64,000 nucleotides of DNA from Micromonospora sp. C31. Lineage in GTDB: Bacteria; Actinomycetota; Actinomycetes; Mycobacteriales; Micromonosporaceae. The stretch lies in assembly GCF_018070575.1 (NCBI RefSeq), contig NZ_JAGPXN010000024.1, forward strand, positions 1 through 64,000, in the 5' to 3' direction. Below, piece by piece: positions 1 to 8,580 of the stretch. A program made the translations under genes and the position numbers. Under the pieces are notes generated by a model. That model did not search any database, was not told the origin of the DNA, and was given only the letters and a program-made list of their open reading frames with translations. Positions within the stretch are counted from its first letter, which is position 1. Each line of letters begins with the position of its first letter.

Positions 1-59
1 GGGCGGGGCGGGGCGGGGCGACGAAGCGGTGCCGACGCATCGCGACACGCCGGTGTCGC
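1..59. repeat. GGGCG tandem repeat followed by a short inverted repeat
   Basis: Bases 1-20 are four perfect copies of GGGCG. Bases 42-59 form an inverted repeat with 7-bp arms (GCGACAC/GTGTCGC) and a 4-base loop. This could be the end of an upstream transcription unit, but the sequence to the left is not available. The rest of the stretch up to base 371 shows no convincing gene. Confidence 0.4.
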
Positions 60-371
60 CCACAACTCGGCCCGCGGCACAGTGATCTTCGTCACAGGCC
101 CGAATCGGACGATCCCTCCGGCCCACATCCCCGGCCACACAACGGAATCCCCTTCCGGCAGCCCGGATCCACGCCGCCTGCGAACCCCGGAAGACCGGGC
201 ATCTCGGCACGTACTGAACCGTAACTCACACACAGAGTCACACCGTGTGCCGCCGTTGCCTAACGGCGACTTCCCGCGGGTTCGGCCGCCCATCGTCGCA
301 ATTTGCGGCGCTCACTACCCTGATTGTTGATCCCGTGCCTGGGCACACGTCGACAGCGATAAGGGCTTCAC

Positions 372-1241
372 ATGAGCGACAGTTACCCTCCGTACGGAGG
401 GCAGCAGCCGGACCCGAACGTCACCCCCTGGAGCGGGCCGCCGGCTCCGCCGCAGCAGGGCGGGTACCCGGGATACGGGCAGCCAGCACAGGCACCGCAG
501 TTCGGTGCTCCTTTCCCGCCGCCGAAGAAGTCGAACAAGGGCCTGATCATCGGGCTGGTCGCCGGCGCGGTGGTCCTCGTGCTCGCCATCTGCGGCGCCG
601 GCATCGGCCTCATCCTCGTCAGCAGCGACGACGACGAGCCCACCACGGTCGCGACCGCCGGCCCCAGCGCCGCTCCCGGCGCCAGCGGCACCCCGGGCAC
701 GGACGCCTCCCCCACCCCGGGGCAGCAGGAGACGCAGGAGCCGGACAACAACGCGGTGACCGCCCGCTACTCCAGCGACCTGTCGAACGTCTGCGAGGGT
801 GGCCAGATCCTGAACGCGGCCCCCTACACCGGCCCGAGCGGCGCCAAGGCGTACACGTTCTCGAACAACCCCGACCGGCCGAACTTCTGGTCGACGAAGT
901 CGGTCGCCTCGAACAAGCCGTACTATGCCAAGAGCGCCGACTTCGAGACGGTGTCGGTGGTCGGCTGCCTGAAGTTCGTGGAAGGCAGCGAGGGCGCGCC
1001 GAAGAAGTGCCAGTACAAGGACAGCGCGGGCAAGCAGGTCACCATCGACTACATCTCGTCGCGCTACACCCTGACCTTCTACGCCGCGAAGACCGGCGAG
1101 AAGATCGGCGACGGCGGTACCGTCACCGCCCCGGCGGCGCGCTGCCCGAGCTTCATCTCGTACAACAAGACCACCATGAAGTCGCACGCGGCGCCGGACT
1201 CCGGCAGCATCGAGGCCGCCCTGGACAAGTTCCTGTCCTGA
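372..1241 (+). CDS. Membrane-anchored extracytoplasmic protein with Pro/Gly-rich N-terminus
   Basis: Unrecognised 289-aa protein. Residues 1-52 are rich in Pro, Gly, Gln and Tyr, a typical disordered cytoplasmic N-tail of actinobacterial surface proteins. Residues about 57-82 form one hydrophobic membrane segment, preceded by a KKSNK basic patch and followed by an acidic DDDE. A Ser/Thr/Pro/Gly linker of about 45 residues leads to a compact C-terminal domain of about 160 residues with four cysteines that may form disulfides outside the cell. The ATG at 372 follows an AAGGG-like ribosome site. No enzymatic motif was seen. The gene stands alone and ends at a strong terminator. The call of a signal-anchor protein with an extracytoplasmic domain is inferred from this topology. 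Confidence 0.8.
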   Translation: MSDSYPPYGGQQPDPNVTPWSGPPAPPQQGGYPGYGQPAQAPQFGAPFPPPKKSNKGLIIGLVAGAVVLVLAICGAGIGLILVSSDDDEPTTVATAGPSAAPGASGTPGTDASPTPGQQETQEPDNNAVTARYSSDLSNVCEGGQILNAAPYTGPSGAKAYTFSNNPDRPNFWSTKSVASNKPYYAKSADFETVSVVGCLKFVEGSEGAPKKCQYKDSAGKQVTIDYISSRYTLTFYAAKTGEKIGDGGTVTAPAARCPSFISYNKTTMKSHAAPDSGSIEAALDKFLS

Positions 1242-1250
1242 GCAACCCGC

Positions 1251-1290
1251 GACGGTGGGGAGGGGCGGAGCGTCGTTCCTCCCCACCGTC
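1251..1290 (+). terminator. Intrinsic terminator-like hairpin
   Basis: A perfect 13-bp stem (1251-1263 GACGGTGGGGAGG paired with 1278-1290) with a 14-base loop lies 10 bases after the stop of the preceding gene. It is followed by a short pyrimidine run (TTCTCC). Actinobacterial terminators often lack a long U-tract. Confidence 0.8.
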
Positions 1291-1480
1291 TTCTCCACTC
1301 CCCGGCGCTACGCCCGGCACGACGACGCGGGGTGCGCGGCCCGCCGGCCGGGTCACCGGCACCGCCCGGCCACGTCCCGGAGGCACAGGGATCCTTCACG
1401 AACAGCGACGTGTCCGGGCCGTCGAGGGCGGCCAGGTCGTGGCCGTACGGCCCGCGGGTGCCTGACGACAGCGGGGCCGG

Positions 1481-3121
1481 TCAGCGGCGCGCTGGCGCCT
1501 CCCGCACGGCGGCGGCGTCCACGGTCACCTGGTCGAAGGCCGGAGCGCCGTCGACGGCGTCGGCGCCCACGGCCGTCGACCTGGCCGCGTCGGGCAGGTC
1601 GAGGCTGCTGCGCAGGCCGACCGGCCGCAGCAGGACCGCGGCGATGACGCCGACGACGGCGATCGCGGCCGAGATGAGGAAGATGTGACCGGTGGCGTCC
1701 CCGTACGCCGCGCGGACGATCTGCTGGACCGCCGCGGGCATGGCGTCGAGGTTCAGGCTGCCGGCTCCCGCGCTGCCGGAGGTGGGGATGCCGGCGGCGG
1801 AGAGGTCGGTGGTGATCTGGTCGGTGACCCGCCGGGCGAGGACCGCGCCGAGCACCGAGACGCCGATGGTGCCGCCCAGCGAGCGGAAGAACGCGACGGT
1901 CGAGCTGGCCGCGCCGATGTCCCGCAGCGAGACGGTGTTCTGCACGGCGAGCACGAGGTTCTGCATCGTCATGCCGACCCCGACGCCGACGATGAACATG
2001 GCCGCGCCGACCAGCACCAGCGAGGTCTGGTGGTCGATGGTGCCGAGCAGGGCGAACCCGATGACGAGCATGATCGCCCCGAACACGATGTACGGCTTGA
2101 CCTTCCCGGTCCTGGTGATCAGCCGGCCGGCGATGATCGACGAGCCGAGGACGCCGGCCATCATCGGGATGGTGAGCAGCCCGGCCTCCGTGGGGCTGTA
2201 GCCGCGGCCGATCTGGAAGTACTGACCGAGGAAGACGGCGCCGCCGAACATCGCCATGCCCACCGCCAGGCTGCCCAGGATGGCCAGGGCGGTGGTGCGC
2301 TGCCGGACGAGATCGAGCGGGACGACCGGCTCCTCGGCCCGGGACTCCACCCGGACGGCCAGGGCGAGCAGCGCCACCGCGCCGCCCACCATGAGGGCGG
2401 ACTGCCAGGAGACCCAGGCGAACGAGCCGTCGACGAAGGAGATCCAGATGAGCAGCACGCTGACGCCGGCGGCGATCAGGGCCGCACCCAGGTAGTCGAT
2501 CTTCACGTGCTCTCGGCGGACCGTCGGCAGGCGCAGGGTGAACTGCAGCAGGACCAGCGCGACGGCGGCGACGGGGACCCCGACGAAGAAGCACCAGCGC
2601 CAGCCGAGCCAGGACGTGTCGACGATGAGTCCGCCCAGCAGTGGGCCTCCCACCGTCGCCACCGCCATGACCCCGCCGAGGTAGCCGTTGTACCGGCCGC
2701 GCTCCCGGGGCGGGATCATCGCGGCGATGGCCACCTGGACGAGGGCCTGGAGGCCGCCGACGCCGATGCCCTGGAACGCGCGGGCGGCGATGAGCTGGCC
2801 GGCGGTCTGGGCGAGGCCGGCCAGCACCGAGCCGACCAGGAAGACGACGATCGCGATCTGGACCAGGGACTTCTTGTTGAACAGGTCGGCGAGCTTGCCC
2901 CAGATCGGGGTGGTCGCGGTCGCGGTGAGCAGGGTGGCGGTGACCACCCAGGTGTACTGGGTCTGCGACCCGTCCAACGCTCCGATGATCCTCGGCAGCG
3001 CCGTCGAGACGACGGTGCCGCTGAGCATCGCGACGAACAGCACCAACAGCAGGCCGCTGAGGGCCTCCAGCGTCTGCCGGTGGGTCATCGGCGCGTCGCC
3101 GGCCGTGGTGGGTGCGCTCAT
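1481..3121 (-). CDS. MFS drug:H+ antiporter, DHA2 (EmrB/QacA) family
   Basis: A 546-aa multidrug-efflux permease of the 14-TM DHA2 family, acting in the cytoplasmic membrane. The reading frame shows repeated hydrophobic helices starting near residue 20 (LLLVLFVAMLSGTVVSTALP). The family motif A sequence (GKLADLFNKKSLVQ) follows the second helix, and the motif C region (GGPLLGGLIVD) lies in helix 5. The ATG at 3121 is preferred: the open frame extends upstream but that part is Arg/Pro-rich, non-homologous and would overlap the regulatory region. A TetR regulator starts 221 bp away on the other strand, the classic exporter/repressor arrangement. Substrate is unknown. Confidence 0.93.
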   Translation of the reverse strand: MSAPTTAGDAPMTHRQTLEALSGLLLVLFVAMLSGTVVSTALPRIIGALDGSQTQYTWVVTATLLTATATTPIWGKLADLFNKKSLVQIAIVVFLVGSVLAGLAQTAGQLIAARAFQGIGVGGLQALVQVAIAAMIPPRERGRYNGYLGGVMAVATVGGPLLGGLIVDTSWLGWRWCFFVGVPVAAVALVLLQFTLRLPTVRREHVKIDYLGAALIAAGVSVLLIWISFVDGSFAWVSWQSALMVGGAVALLALAVRVESRAEEPVVPLDLVRQRTTALAILGSLAVGMAMFGGAVFLGQYFQIGRGYSPTEAGLLTIPMMAGVLGSSIIAGRLITRTGKVKPYIVFGAIMLVIGFALLGTIDHQTSLVLVGAAMFIVGVGVGMTMQNLVLAVQNTVSLRDIGAASSTVAFFRSLGGTIGVSVLGAVLARRVTDQITTDLSAAGIPTSGSAGAGSLNLDAMPAAVQQIVRAAYGDATGHIFLISAAIAVVGVIAAVLLRPVGLRSSLDLPDAARSTAVGADAVDGAPAFDQVTVDAAAVREAPARR

Positions 3122-3281
3122 CGCGCGGCCTCCAGGTTGTCGTGGTGTCCGAGGACGGTCTCGACGTCGCGGGTGAACCGGCCGAGCGCGGCGGCGAACG
3201 CCGCCACCTCTGCCGGCGTCACTCGACGAGCGCGGTGTCGAGGATCCGGCCGATGGTTGCCGCCCACAAGCATCTTCAGAT

Positions 3282-3298
3282 CTTGCCCGTAGTGCAAG
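3282..3298. promoter_or_regulatory. Candidate TetR operator between exporter and regulator
   Basis: An inverted repeat CTTGC-N7-GCAAG lies in the divergent intergenic region. On the minus strand it overlaps a possible -35 (TTGCAC) that is 17 bases from GATGCT, so a bound repressor would block exporter transcription. Assignment to the neighbouring TetR protein is inference. Confidence 0.4.
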
Positions 3299-3342
3299 TT
3301 TTCCCGACGAGAACTGAATCACCCGCGCCGTAGGCTGTCGCC

Positions 3343-3960
3343 ATGGAGGAGACCACCGGGCTGCGGGAGCGCAAGAAGGCGGCCACCCGCCTCGCCCTGC
3401 ACGAGGCGGCCCTGCGCCTCGCCACCGAACACGGGCTCGACCGGGTCACCGTGGAGGCCATCGCCGACGCCGCGAACGTCTCCCGCCGGACGTTCTCCAA
3501 CTACTTCTCCAGCAAGGAGGAGGCGGTCTTCCACGGGGACGCCGTACGGCTGCGCCGGCTGCTGGAACTCGTCCGCCGCCAACCGGCCGACGCACCGGCC
3601 TGGGACGCGCTGAGCGGGGCCGCCGAGCGCCTCGCCGTCGAGGCGTACGGCAACGCCCCGCCCTCCTGGCTGGTCCACCGCCGTCAGCTACGGGGGCACC
3701 CGGGCCTCGTCGCACACCAGGTCGCGGCCTACACCGCCATCGAGCGCGACCTCGCCGACGACGTCGCCCACCGGTTGACCGGCCCCGACGGGGCGCTGCG
3801 GTCCCGGGTCCTGGCGGCGACCTTCCTGGCGTCCCTGCGCGTCGCCATCCAGCACTGGATCGACCACCCCGACGGCCCGCTGCTCGACATCCTCCGGACC
3901 GCGCTCACCGAGGCGGCCGGCGCCCGGCCCGGCACCGGCGCACCAGCGACGGCCGGCTGA
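3343..3960 (+). CDS. TetR/AcrR family transcriptional regulator
   Basis: A 205-aa ligand-responsive repressor. Residues about 10-55 carry the TetR helix-turn-helix (VTVEAIADAANVSRRTFSNYF, then SSKEEAV), close to the family consensus. The remainder is a variable all-helical ligand domain. It is divergent from the DHA2 exporter and most likely represses it, and itself, through the inverted repeat between them. The inducer cannot be predicted. The start follows GCC at 3340-3342 with only a weak ribosome site, but it matches the usual family N-terminus. Confidence 0.93.
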   Translation: MEETTGLRERKKAATRLALHEAALRLATEHGLDRVTVEAIADAANVSRRTFSNYFSSKEEAVFHGDAVRLRRLLELVRRQPADAPAWDALSGAAERLAVEAYGNAPPSWLVHRRQLRGHPGLVAHQVAAYTAIERDLADDVAHRLTGPDGALRSRVLAATFLASLRVAIQHWIDHPDGPLLDILRTALTEAAGARPGTGAPATAG

Positions 3961-4162
3961 CGGCCGGCAGGAGGCGGCCCGCGGGTTCCCGTACACCGTC
4001 AGGGACTCGGCCGACGGGCCCGCGGTGCCACGCCCTCCGGCCGCCCGGCACGCCGGGCGAAGCGTCGACGTACGGCCTGGGGTGGGCGGCACGCACAGCC
4101 ATACGGTGATGAAGAGGCCGCGCAGGCGATGCGCGCGGCGGCGGGCGCCGCGACGACCGCCC

Positions 4163-5107
4163 TCAGCGCCGGGCGCCGCCCGGTCGGCCTCGGCCGGCCC
4201 CGGAGGCCCGGTGGCCGATACGCGGTGCCCGTACCACCGCGGCGCCGGGCGCCCCGGGACGGAAGTCCCGCGCCGCGCCGGCGACCATCTCGTCGGGATC
4301 GCGGCCGAGCGCCTCCCGGATGTGCGGCGGGACCACCTCCGACGTCGCCATCGCCATCCGCACCTGCACCGAACGGTCGTCGACCAGCCGTCGCAGATCC
4401 GCATCGTCCAGCTCGACCGCGAGCACCAGCGCGACGCGGACGTCCGCCACCGGATCCTGGGCGAGTGCGCTGCGCTGGGCGGTGGTGGTCCGCGGATTGC
4501 GGGCGAGCCCCTTGCGTACGCGCGCGGTGCGATCGGCCAGCAGGGCGGTGATCACGCCCGGGTCGTGGGTGTGGGTGGCGAGCCGTTCCCGTACCTCGGG
4601 TGAGACGTCGTCGACCAGCCGCGCGGCCAGCTCGGGCTCAAGTTCGCGCGTCTCCGCGAGGAGACCACGAAGCTCCTTGTCGGGAGCCTCCGCCATCACC
4701 CGGCGGATCGACTCGTCGCAGGCCGGGTTGCCGGCGACCGCCCAGCGGACCCACCGGTCGGTGTCCCTGACGAGCAGCAGGAGATTGGCCCGGGAGGTCG
4801 AGGGGTTCCTCGCCACGGCCTCCCGGACATCACGATCACGGTCCCGGGTCAACGGTCGCAGTGCCTGCGCGGGCGCGTCGGCGCGAGTCGCGACCGCCTT
4901 ACGGACCACGGCCGACGGGTCGGACGCCAGGTCGATGAGGGCCATCTGTGGCGTCGTGGGGTCCTGTGCGACGGCGAGCCGCGCATCGACGCCGCCCCCC
5001 GTCACGCCGTCCTCGGCGGAACCTGACCCACTGTGACGGTCGGGCCCGCCGACGTCCTGCTGTTTCCCCATGGGCGCCATCATGTCACGGGCCGACATCG
5101 CAACCAC
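4163..5107 (-). CDS. Leucine-rich-repeat-variant / HEAT-like repeat protein
   Basis: A protein of about 300 aa built from tandem helical repeats of about 22-24 residues, each with a VR..VA.NP type core (for example VRKAVATRADAP, VREAVARNPSTS, VRWAVAGNPACD, VRKGLARNPRTT). This pattern is typical of LRV/HEAT solenoids that bind other macromolecules; no catalytic motif is present. The open frame begins with GTG at 5107, but ATG codons at 5098, 5083, 5080 and 5071 are equally plausible because no clear ribosome site decides. The first 45 residues are low-complexity. It stands alone with about 200 bp of non-coding sequence after the upstream TetR gene. Cellular role is unknown. Confidence 0.75.
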   Translation of the reverse strand: MVAMSARDMMAPMGKQQDVGGPDRHSGSGSAEDGVTGGGVDARLAVAQDPTTPQMALIDLASDPSAVVRKAVATRADAPAQALRPLTRDRDRDVREAVARNPSTSRANLLLLVRDTDRWVRWAVAGNPACDESIRRVMAEAPDKELRGLLAETRELEPELAARLVDDVSPEVRERLATHTHDPGVITALLADRTARVRKGLARNPRTTTAQRSALAQDPVADVRVALVLAVELDDADLRRLVDDRSVQVRMAMATSEVVPPHIREALGRDPDEMVAGAARDFRPGAPGAAVVRAPRIGHRASGAGRGRPGGARR

Positions 5108-5219
5108 GAGCCCCGACCAGAGCTCCGACGGTGGTCGAGGCGTCAGTTCCGCGGCGGCCCGGCAGGCGGCGCGTCGTCCGCACCGGCACCCCGAGGGCTC
5201 GCAGCCCCCGAAGCGTCCC

Positions 5220-6668
5220 TCACCCGGCCGTAGCGGCTCCTGCGGCGCCGAACCACTTGGCCAGCGCGACCTCGAGCGTCTGCTGATCGTCGCCCACCCA
5301 CGCGACGTGCCCGTCCGGCCGCAGCAGTACCGCCGGCACGTCCAGCTCCTCGCTGCCGTCGGCGACGTGGTCCACTCGATCTGCCCAGCCGCCCACCGAG
5401 AGCCGCCCCGTCCGGTCGAGCAGCAGCCCGCCGCCGGTGCGCATCAGCTCGAACAGCCGCCCGTTCTTCAGCTGGACGTCGCGCAGCCGCCGCCCGAGCA
5501 GGGCATGGCCCGCTCCGAAGTCGTACCGGACGCTGATCGCCGTGATCTTCTCGATCAGGAACCGGTTGACGTCGTTGAGGTCCATCAGCTGCGCCAGCAA
5601 CCGCCGAACCGCCTGCGGCCCGGGCTCGTCGCTCGTCAGCTGCATCTGTGCACGGGTGTTGTTCAGCACGTCGGCGGCCACCGGATGCCGCTCGGACTCG
5701 TAGCTGTCCAGCAGGTCGTCCGGCGCCCAGCCGCCGACGGCCGCCGCGAGCTTCCACCCCAGGTTGAACGAGTCCTGGATCCCGAGGTTGAGCCCCTGCC
5801 CACCCAGCGGCGGGTGGACGTGTGCGGCGTCCCCGGCCAGGAACACCCGTGCGACCCGGTAGCGCTCGGCCTGGCGGGTCGCGTCGCCGAAGCGCGACAG
5901 CCAGCGGGGGGAGTGCACACCGAAGTCGGTGCCGGCGTACCTGCGCAGCTGTTGCTTGAACTCCTCGATCGTCGGCGGCACCGACCGGTCCTCGGCCACG
6001 CCCTCCGCCGGCACGACCGCCCGGAACACCCCCGGCCTGCCCGACGGCCCGATCCCGAACCGCTTCTCGGTCTTGCGCACCTCGGCCGTCACCTCGGCGA
6101 TGTCGTCCGCGGACGCCGTCGCCTCCATCTCGCCCAGCAGCGTGTCGATCCTCGACGGCTCGCCGGGGAATCCGACCCCGAGCAGTTTCCGAACCGTGCT
6201 GCGGCCACCGTCGCAGCCGACGACGAACCGCGCCCGCAACGGCGTTGCCGCTTCCGGTCCGACGTGGACGGTGACGCCGTCGTCGTCCTGCTCCAGCCCG
6301 ACCACGGCGCAGCCGCGCCGGATCTCGGCTCCGGCTTCGGCCGCGTGCTCGGCCAGCAGCCGGTCGGTGAGCGTCTGCGGAATGCCGAGCACGTATCCGT
6401 GCGCGGTGTCCAGCCCGGTGGGAGCGGGCTTGTCGATGCCCGCGAAGAATCCCCGGATCGGGTACTGCTTGCCGTTCTGGAGGAAACGCTCCAACAGCCC
6501 CCGCTGATCCATCACCTCGATACTGCGCACGTGCAGTCCGAGCGACCGCACGAACGGCGGCAACTCGGCCTCCTTCTCCAGCACGAGCACGTCAACGCCC
6601 TGCAGACGCAATTCGCTCGCCAGCATCATGCCGGTCGGCCCGCCGCCGACGATGATCACATCGAACAT
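5220..6668 (-). CDS. rox: Rifampicin monooxygenase (class A FAD flavoprotein)
   Basis: A 482-aa flavin monooxygenase of the PheA/TfdB type. The N-terminus has the dinucleotide motif GGGPTG (residues 8-13), the middle has the DG motif (CDGGRSTVRKLLG), and VFLAGDAAHVHPPLGGQGLN is the second FAD motif. The sequence matches recalled rifampicin monooxygenases (Rox) along its length, for example LHVRSIEVMDQRGLLERF. Those enzymes hydroxylate the naphthoquinone region of rifamycins and open the ansa ring, giving resistance. The ATG at 6668 follows GGGGGA; the frame upstream of it is non-coding. A rifamycin-associated-element palindrome lies 61-79 bases upstream of the start, which supports both function and inducibility. 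Recognition is from memory, not a search. Confidence 0.9.
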   Translation of the reverse strand: MFDVIIVGGGPTGMMLASELRLQGVDVLVLEKEAELPPFVRSLGLHVRSIEVMDQRGLLERFLQNGKQYPIRGFFAGIDKPAPTGLDTAHGYVLGIPQTLTDRLLAEHAAEAGAEIRRGCAVVGLEQDDDGVTVHVGPEAATPLRARFVVGCDGGRSTVRKLLGVGFPGEPSRIDTLLGEMEATASADDIAEVTAEVRKTEKRFGIGPSGRPGVFRAVVPAEGVAEDRSVPPTIEEFKQQLRRYAGTDFGVHSPRWLSRFGDATRQAERYRVARVFLAGDAAHVHPPLGGQGLNLGIQDSFNLGWKLAAAVGGWAPDDLLDSYESERHPVAADVLNNTRAQMQLTSDEPGPQAVRRLLAQLMDLNDVNRFLIEKITAISVRYDFGAGHALLGRRLRDVQLKNGRLFELMRTGGGLLLDRTGRLSVGGWADRVDHVADGSEELDVPAVLLRPDGHVAWVGDDQQTLEVALAKWFGAAGAATAG

Positions 6669-6728
6669 CGAATTCCCCCAATGGTGTGCCAATTCTTGCG
6701 CTCGGCCGGCAAATTCTGCGCCATGATC

Positions 6729-6747
6729 GGGGCCTTGCCGCAAGCCC
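6729..6747. promoter_or_regulatory. Rifamycin-associated element (RAE)
   Basis: The 19-bp sequence GGGGCCTTGCCGCAAGCCC is a near-perfect palindrome. It matches, as recalled, the RAE that sits upstream of rifamycin-inactivating genes (monooxygenase, phosphotransferase, glycosyltransferase, HelR) in actinomycetes and mediates rifamycin induction. It lies directly upstream of rox next to an AT-rich stretch (6757-6768) that probably holds the promoter. Confidence 0.82.
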
Positions 6748-6768
6748 GGGGGTGTGGTATATATTTGT

Positions 6769-6797
6769 AATGGCAAGGAGTTCCCCTCCTTGCCATT
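6769..6797 (-). terminator. Hairpin between the broken HEAT gene and rox
   Basis: A perfect 12-bp stem (AATGGCAAGGAG pairing with CTCCTTGCCATT) with a 5-base loop starts 8 bases after the stop of the leftward gene. It probably ends that transcript and insulates rox. The distal arm also contains TTGCCA, which could serve as part of the rox promoter. Confidence 0.6.
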
Positions 6798-6804
6798 GTT
6801 GTCT

Positions 6805-8194
6805 TCAGGCCAGCGCGCGCAGCCGAGTCCACAGTCCGACGCACGCAGCCGCGCCCTCCGTTCGGCAGCCGGCTCGCCGGACACGACGGCAACGACACCA
6901 CTGCGGACTTCCAGGCGTTGGCGCGCTGTCACCGGCCGGGCGGCTACTCGCCAGCCAGTCGGCGAGCTGCCGACTCGTCTCCTCCCCGAGTGCCGTCGCC
7001 GCTCGGGCCGCCAACGCGAGAAGCTCGGCGTACGCTGCCCCGCTGACCTCCAACTCCGGTCGAGGAGCACGACGCCAGACTGTCCGCGCCGCGTCACGGA
7101 CGATGCGAGTGGCATCGGCCCTGCCCCGTTCCGCCACCCGTGGGTCCACGTCGACGGCGAGGATGAGAGCCCCGCGCAACTCGACGCCGACGCCACGGCC
7201 CCGCAGGAGCCGGTAGCCGGCCCGACGCAACTCCACCCGGCCGTCGCGGAGCAGTTCCCATGGCAGGGCCGGCGGCAGAGCGCCGGCGACCGGACGCAGC
7301 GCCAGGGTCACCTCCCGCACCACCATGGGTGACGGGTCCCGTACCAAGGTCACCATCTCGCCCGCCACGACCGCGTCCAGCATCCGCAGACCGCGCACCG
7401 CCTGGGCACGTACCCTTGCCCTCCGGTGACCGAGCAACCGCCTCAGTAACGGGGCGTCCGCTACGGAGCCGATCTCGGCGAGCCCAGCCATCGCCCCCAC
7501 AGCCGGCTCGTCGGTGTCGACGGCTCTGCGATAGTGCTCCCGAGCGTCCGTACCGAGGCGGCGGGCGGCGTCTCGGGCCACGGCCCGCACCAACGGCGCA
7601 TCATCCTCCAGAGATCCGGCGGCGGCGACGTCCTGGCCGGCCCGGACCAGCCCGGTCAACGCCACCACCCGCACCTCGGCCCGAGCCGACCGCGCCAGCC
7701 GGCCCAGAAAATCGTGCCGGCGCGTCCAGACCGCGTCACGACACGCGGCCTCCGCCGCCCGCACCCGCACCCGCACGTCCGGAACCGCCCCGCGACCCGC
7801 CGCCACGTGGGCTCCCGGTATCGGCCGTGCCGCGGTGCCGACCGCGCGTGCTCGTCGAGCCGAACCACCAATCCCGGCACACCGGACACCAGCGCCAACG
7901 CCGAACGCGCCACCACAACATCGCCTACGGCATCGACCTCGAGCAGCACTCCGACCAGGAGGCAGCGTCCAGCCGAGCGAGGAAGACAACCGTCGGTCCC
8001 TGCCGGATCAGAAGACGCCCACCCCGGGTGACCTCCACCGCGATCCCCGGACGTCGGGGCGCAGAGGTGACATCGAGAAGCAGGCCCTGCCACCGGCCAC
8101 CCCGCGTCAGATCCGCACGACGAGCGCAGACACCCGCTGTCCCGCCCTGGAACTCCTCAACAAGCACGACGTTGTCATACACGACCACCAGCAT
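6805..8194 (-). pseudogene. Frameshifted HEAT-repeat protein gene
   Basis: A single ancestral protein can be read only by joining three frames. The N-terminal part begins at ATG 8194 (MLVVVYDNVVLVEE) and runs to about 7960. The middle (LLVGVLLEVDAVGDVVVARSALALV) is in a second frame to about 7815. The third frame, to the stop at 6805, carries helical HEAT-type repeats (VRVVALTGLVRAG, VRAQAVRGLRMLDAVV, VVREVTLALRPVAG) and Arg/Ala-rich helices. The N-terminal domain is not recognised. Two frameshifts imply a decayed gene unless the sequence has errors. The decay is next to a transposase remnant. Confidence 0.65.
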
Positions 8195-8274
8195 GATCAC
8201 GATCAGGTATCCGGAGACCCTGCCCGGTGGTCGAACCCACCAGGGCCCCTCAGCGTCTGCCCGGCGGCACGACG

Positions 8275-8471
8275 CCACGGCATCGCCTACCCCGGCGGAA
8301 CACCGCGTACGCCGCCGCCCAGGACCCGTAGCACTCCGGGATGTCCCGCCACGGCGCACCGACCGGGGTCCGCCACCTGATCCCATCAATGAGCTGCCGT
8401 TTCGTCCACGCCCACGGCCGACCCGGCCTACGTCCCACGGGCAGCAACGGCTCCAGCGTGCCCGACGCCAT
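8275..8471 (-). pseudogene. IS5-type transposase N-terminal remnant
   Basis: The encoded peptide (LEPLLPVGRRPGRPWAWTKR, then QLIDGIRWRTPVGAPWRDIPECYGSW and YAVFRRG) matches the N-terminal domain of IS5/IS1182-like transposases found in many actinomycetes. The frame is lost after about 60 residues and no DDE catalytic domain follows. No terminal inverted repeats were identified. Only a fragment of the insertion sequence remains. Confidence 0.75.
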
Positions 8472-8580
8472 GCTCGAGAGCCAGACAGGAGGCCACGCTC
8501 AGGATCCTCGCCATCTCGACCCGAGGTCAGCCGGCGCCGACCCCCGCATCGCGTAAGCCGGCGCCGGTGACCCGTCCGCG

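Noticed and set aside
1685..3292. A 535-codon plus-strand open frame across the MFS exporter
   Set aside because: Low-complexity Asp/Arg/Gly composition opposite a conserved membrane transporter; a shadow.
5070..6770. A 566-codon plus-strand open frame across rox
   Set aside because: Antisense to a recognised flavoprotein with correct motifs and ribosome site.
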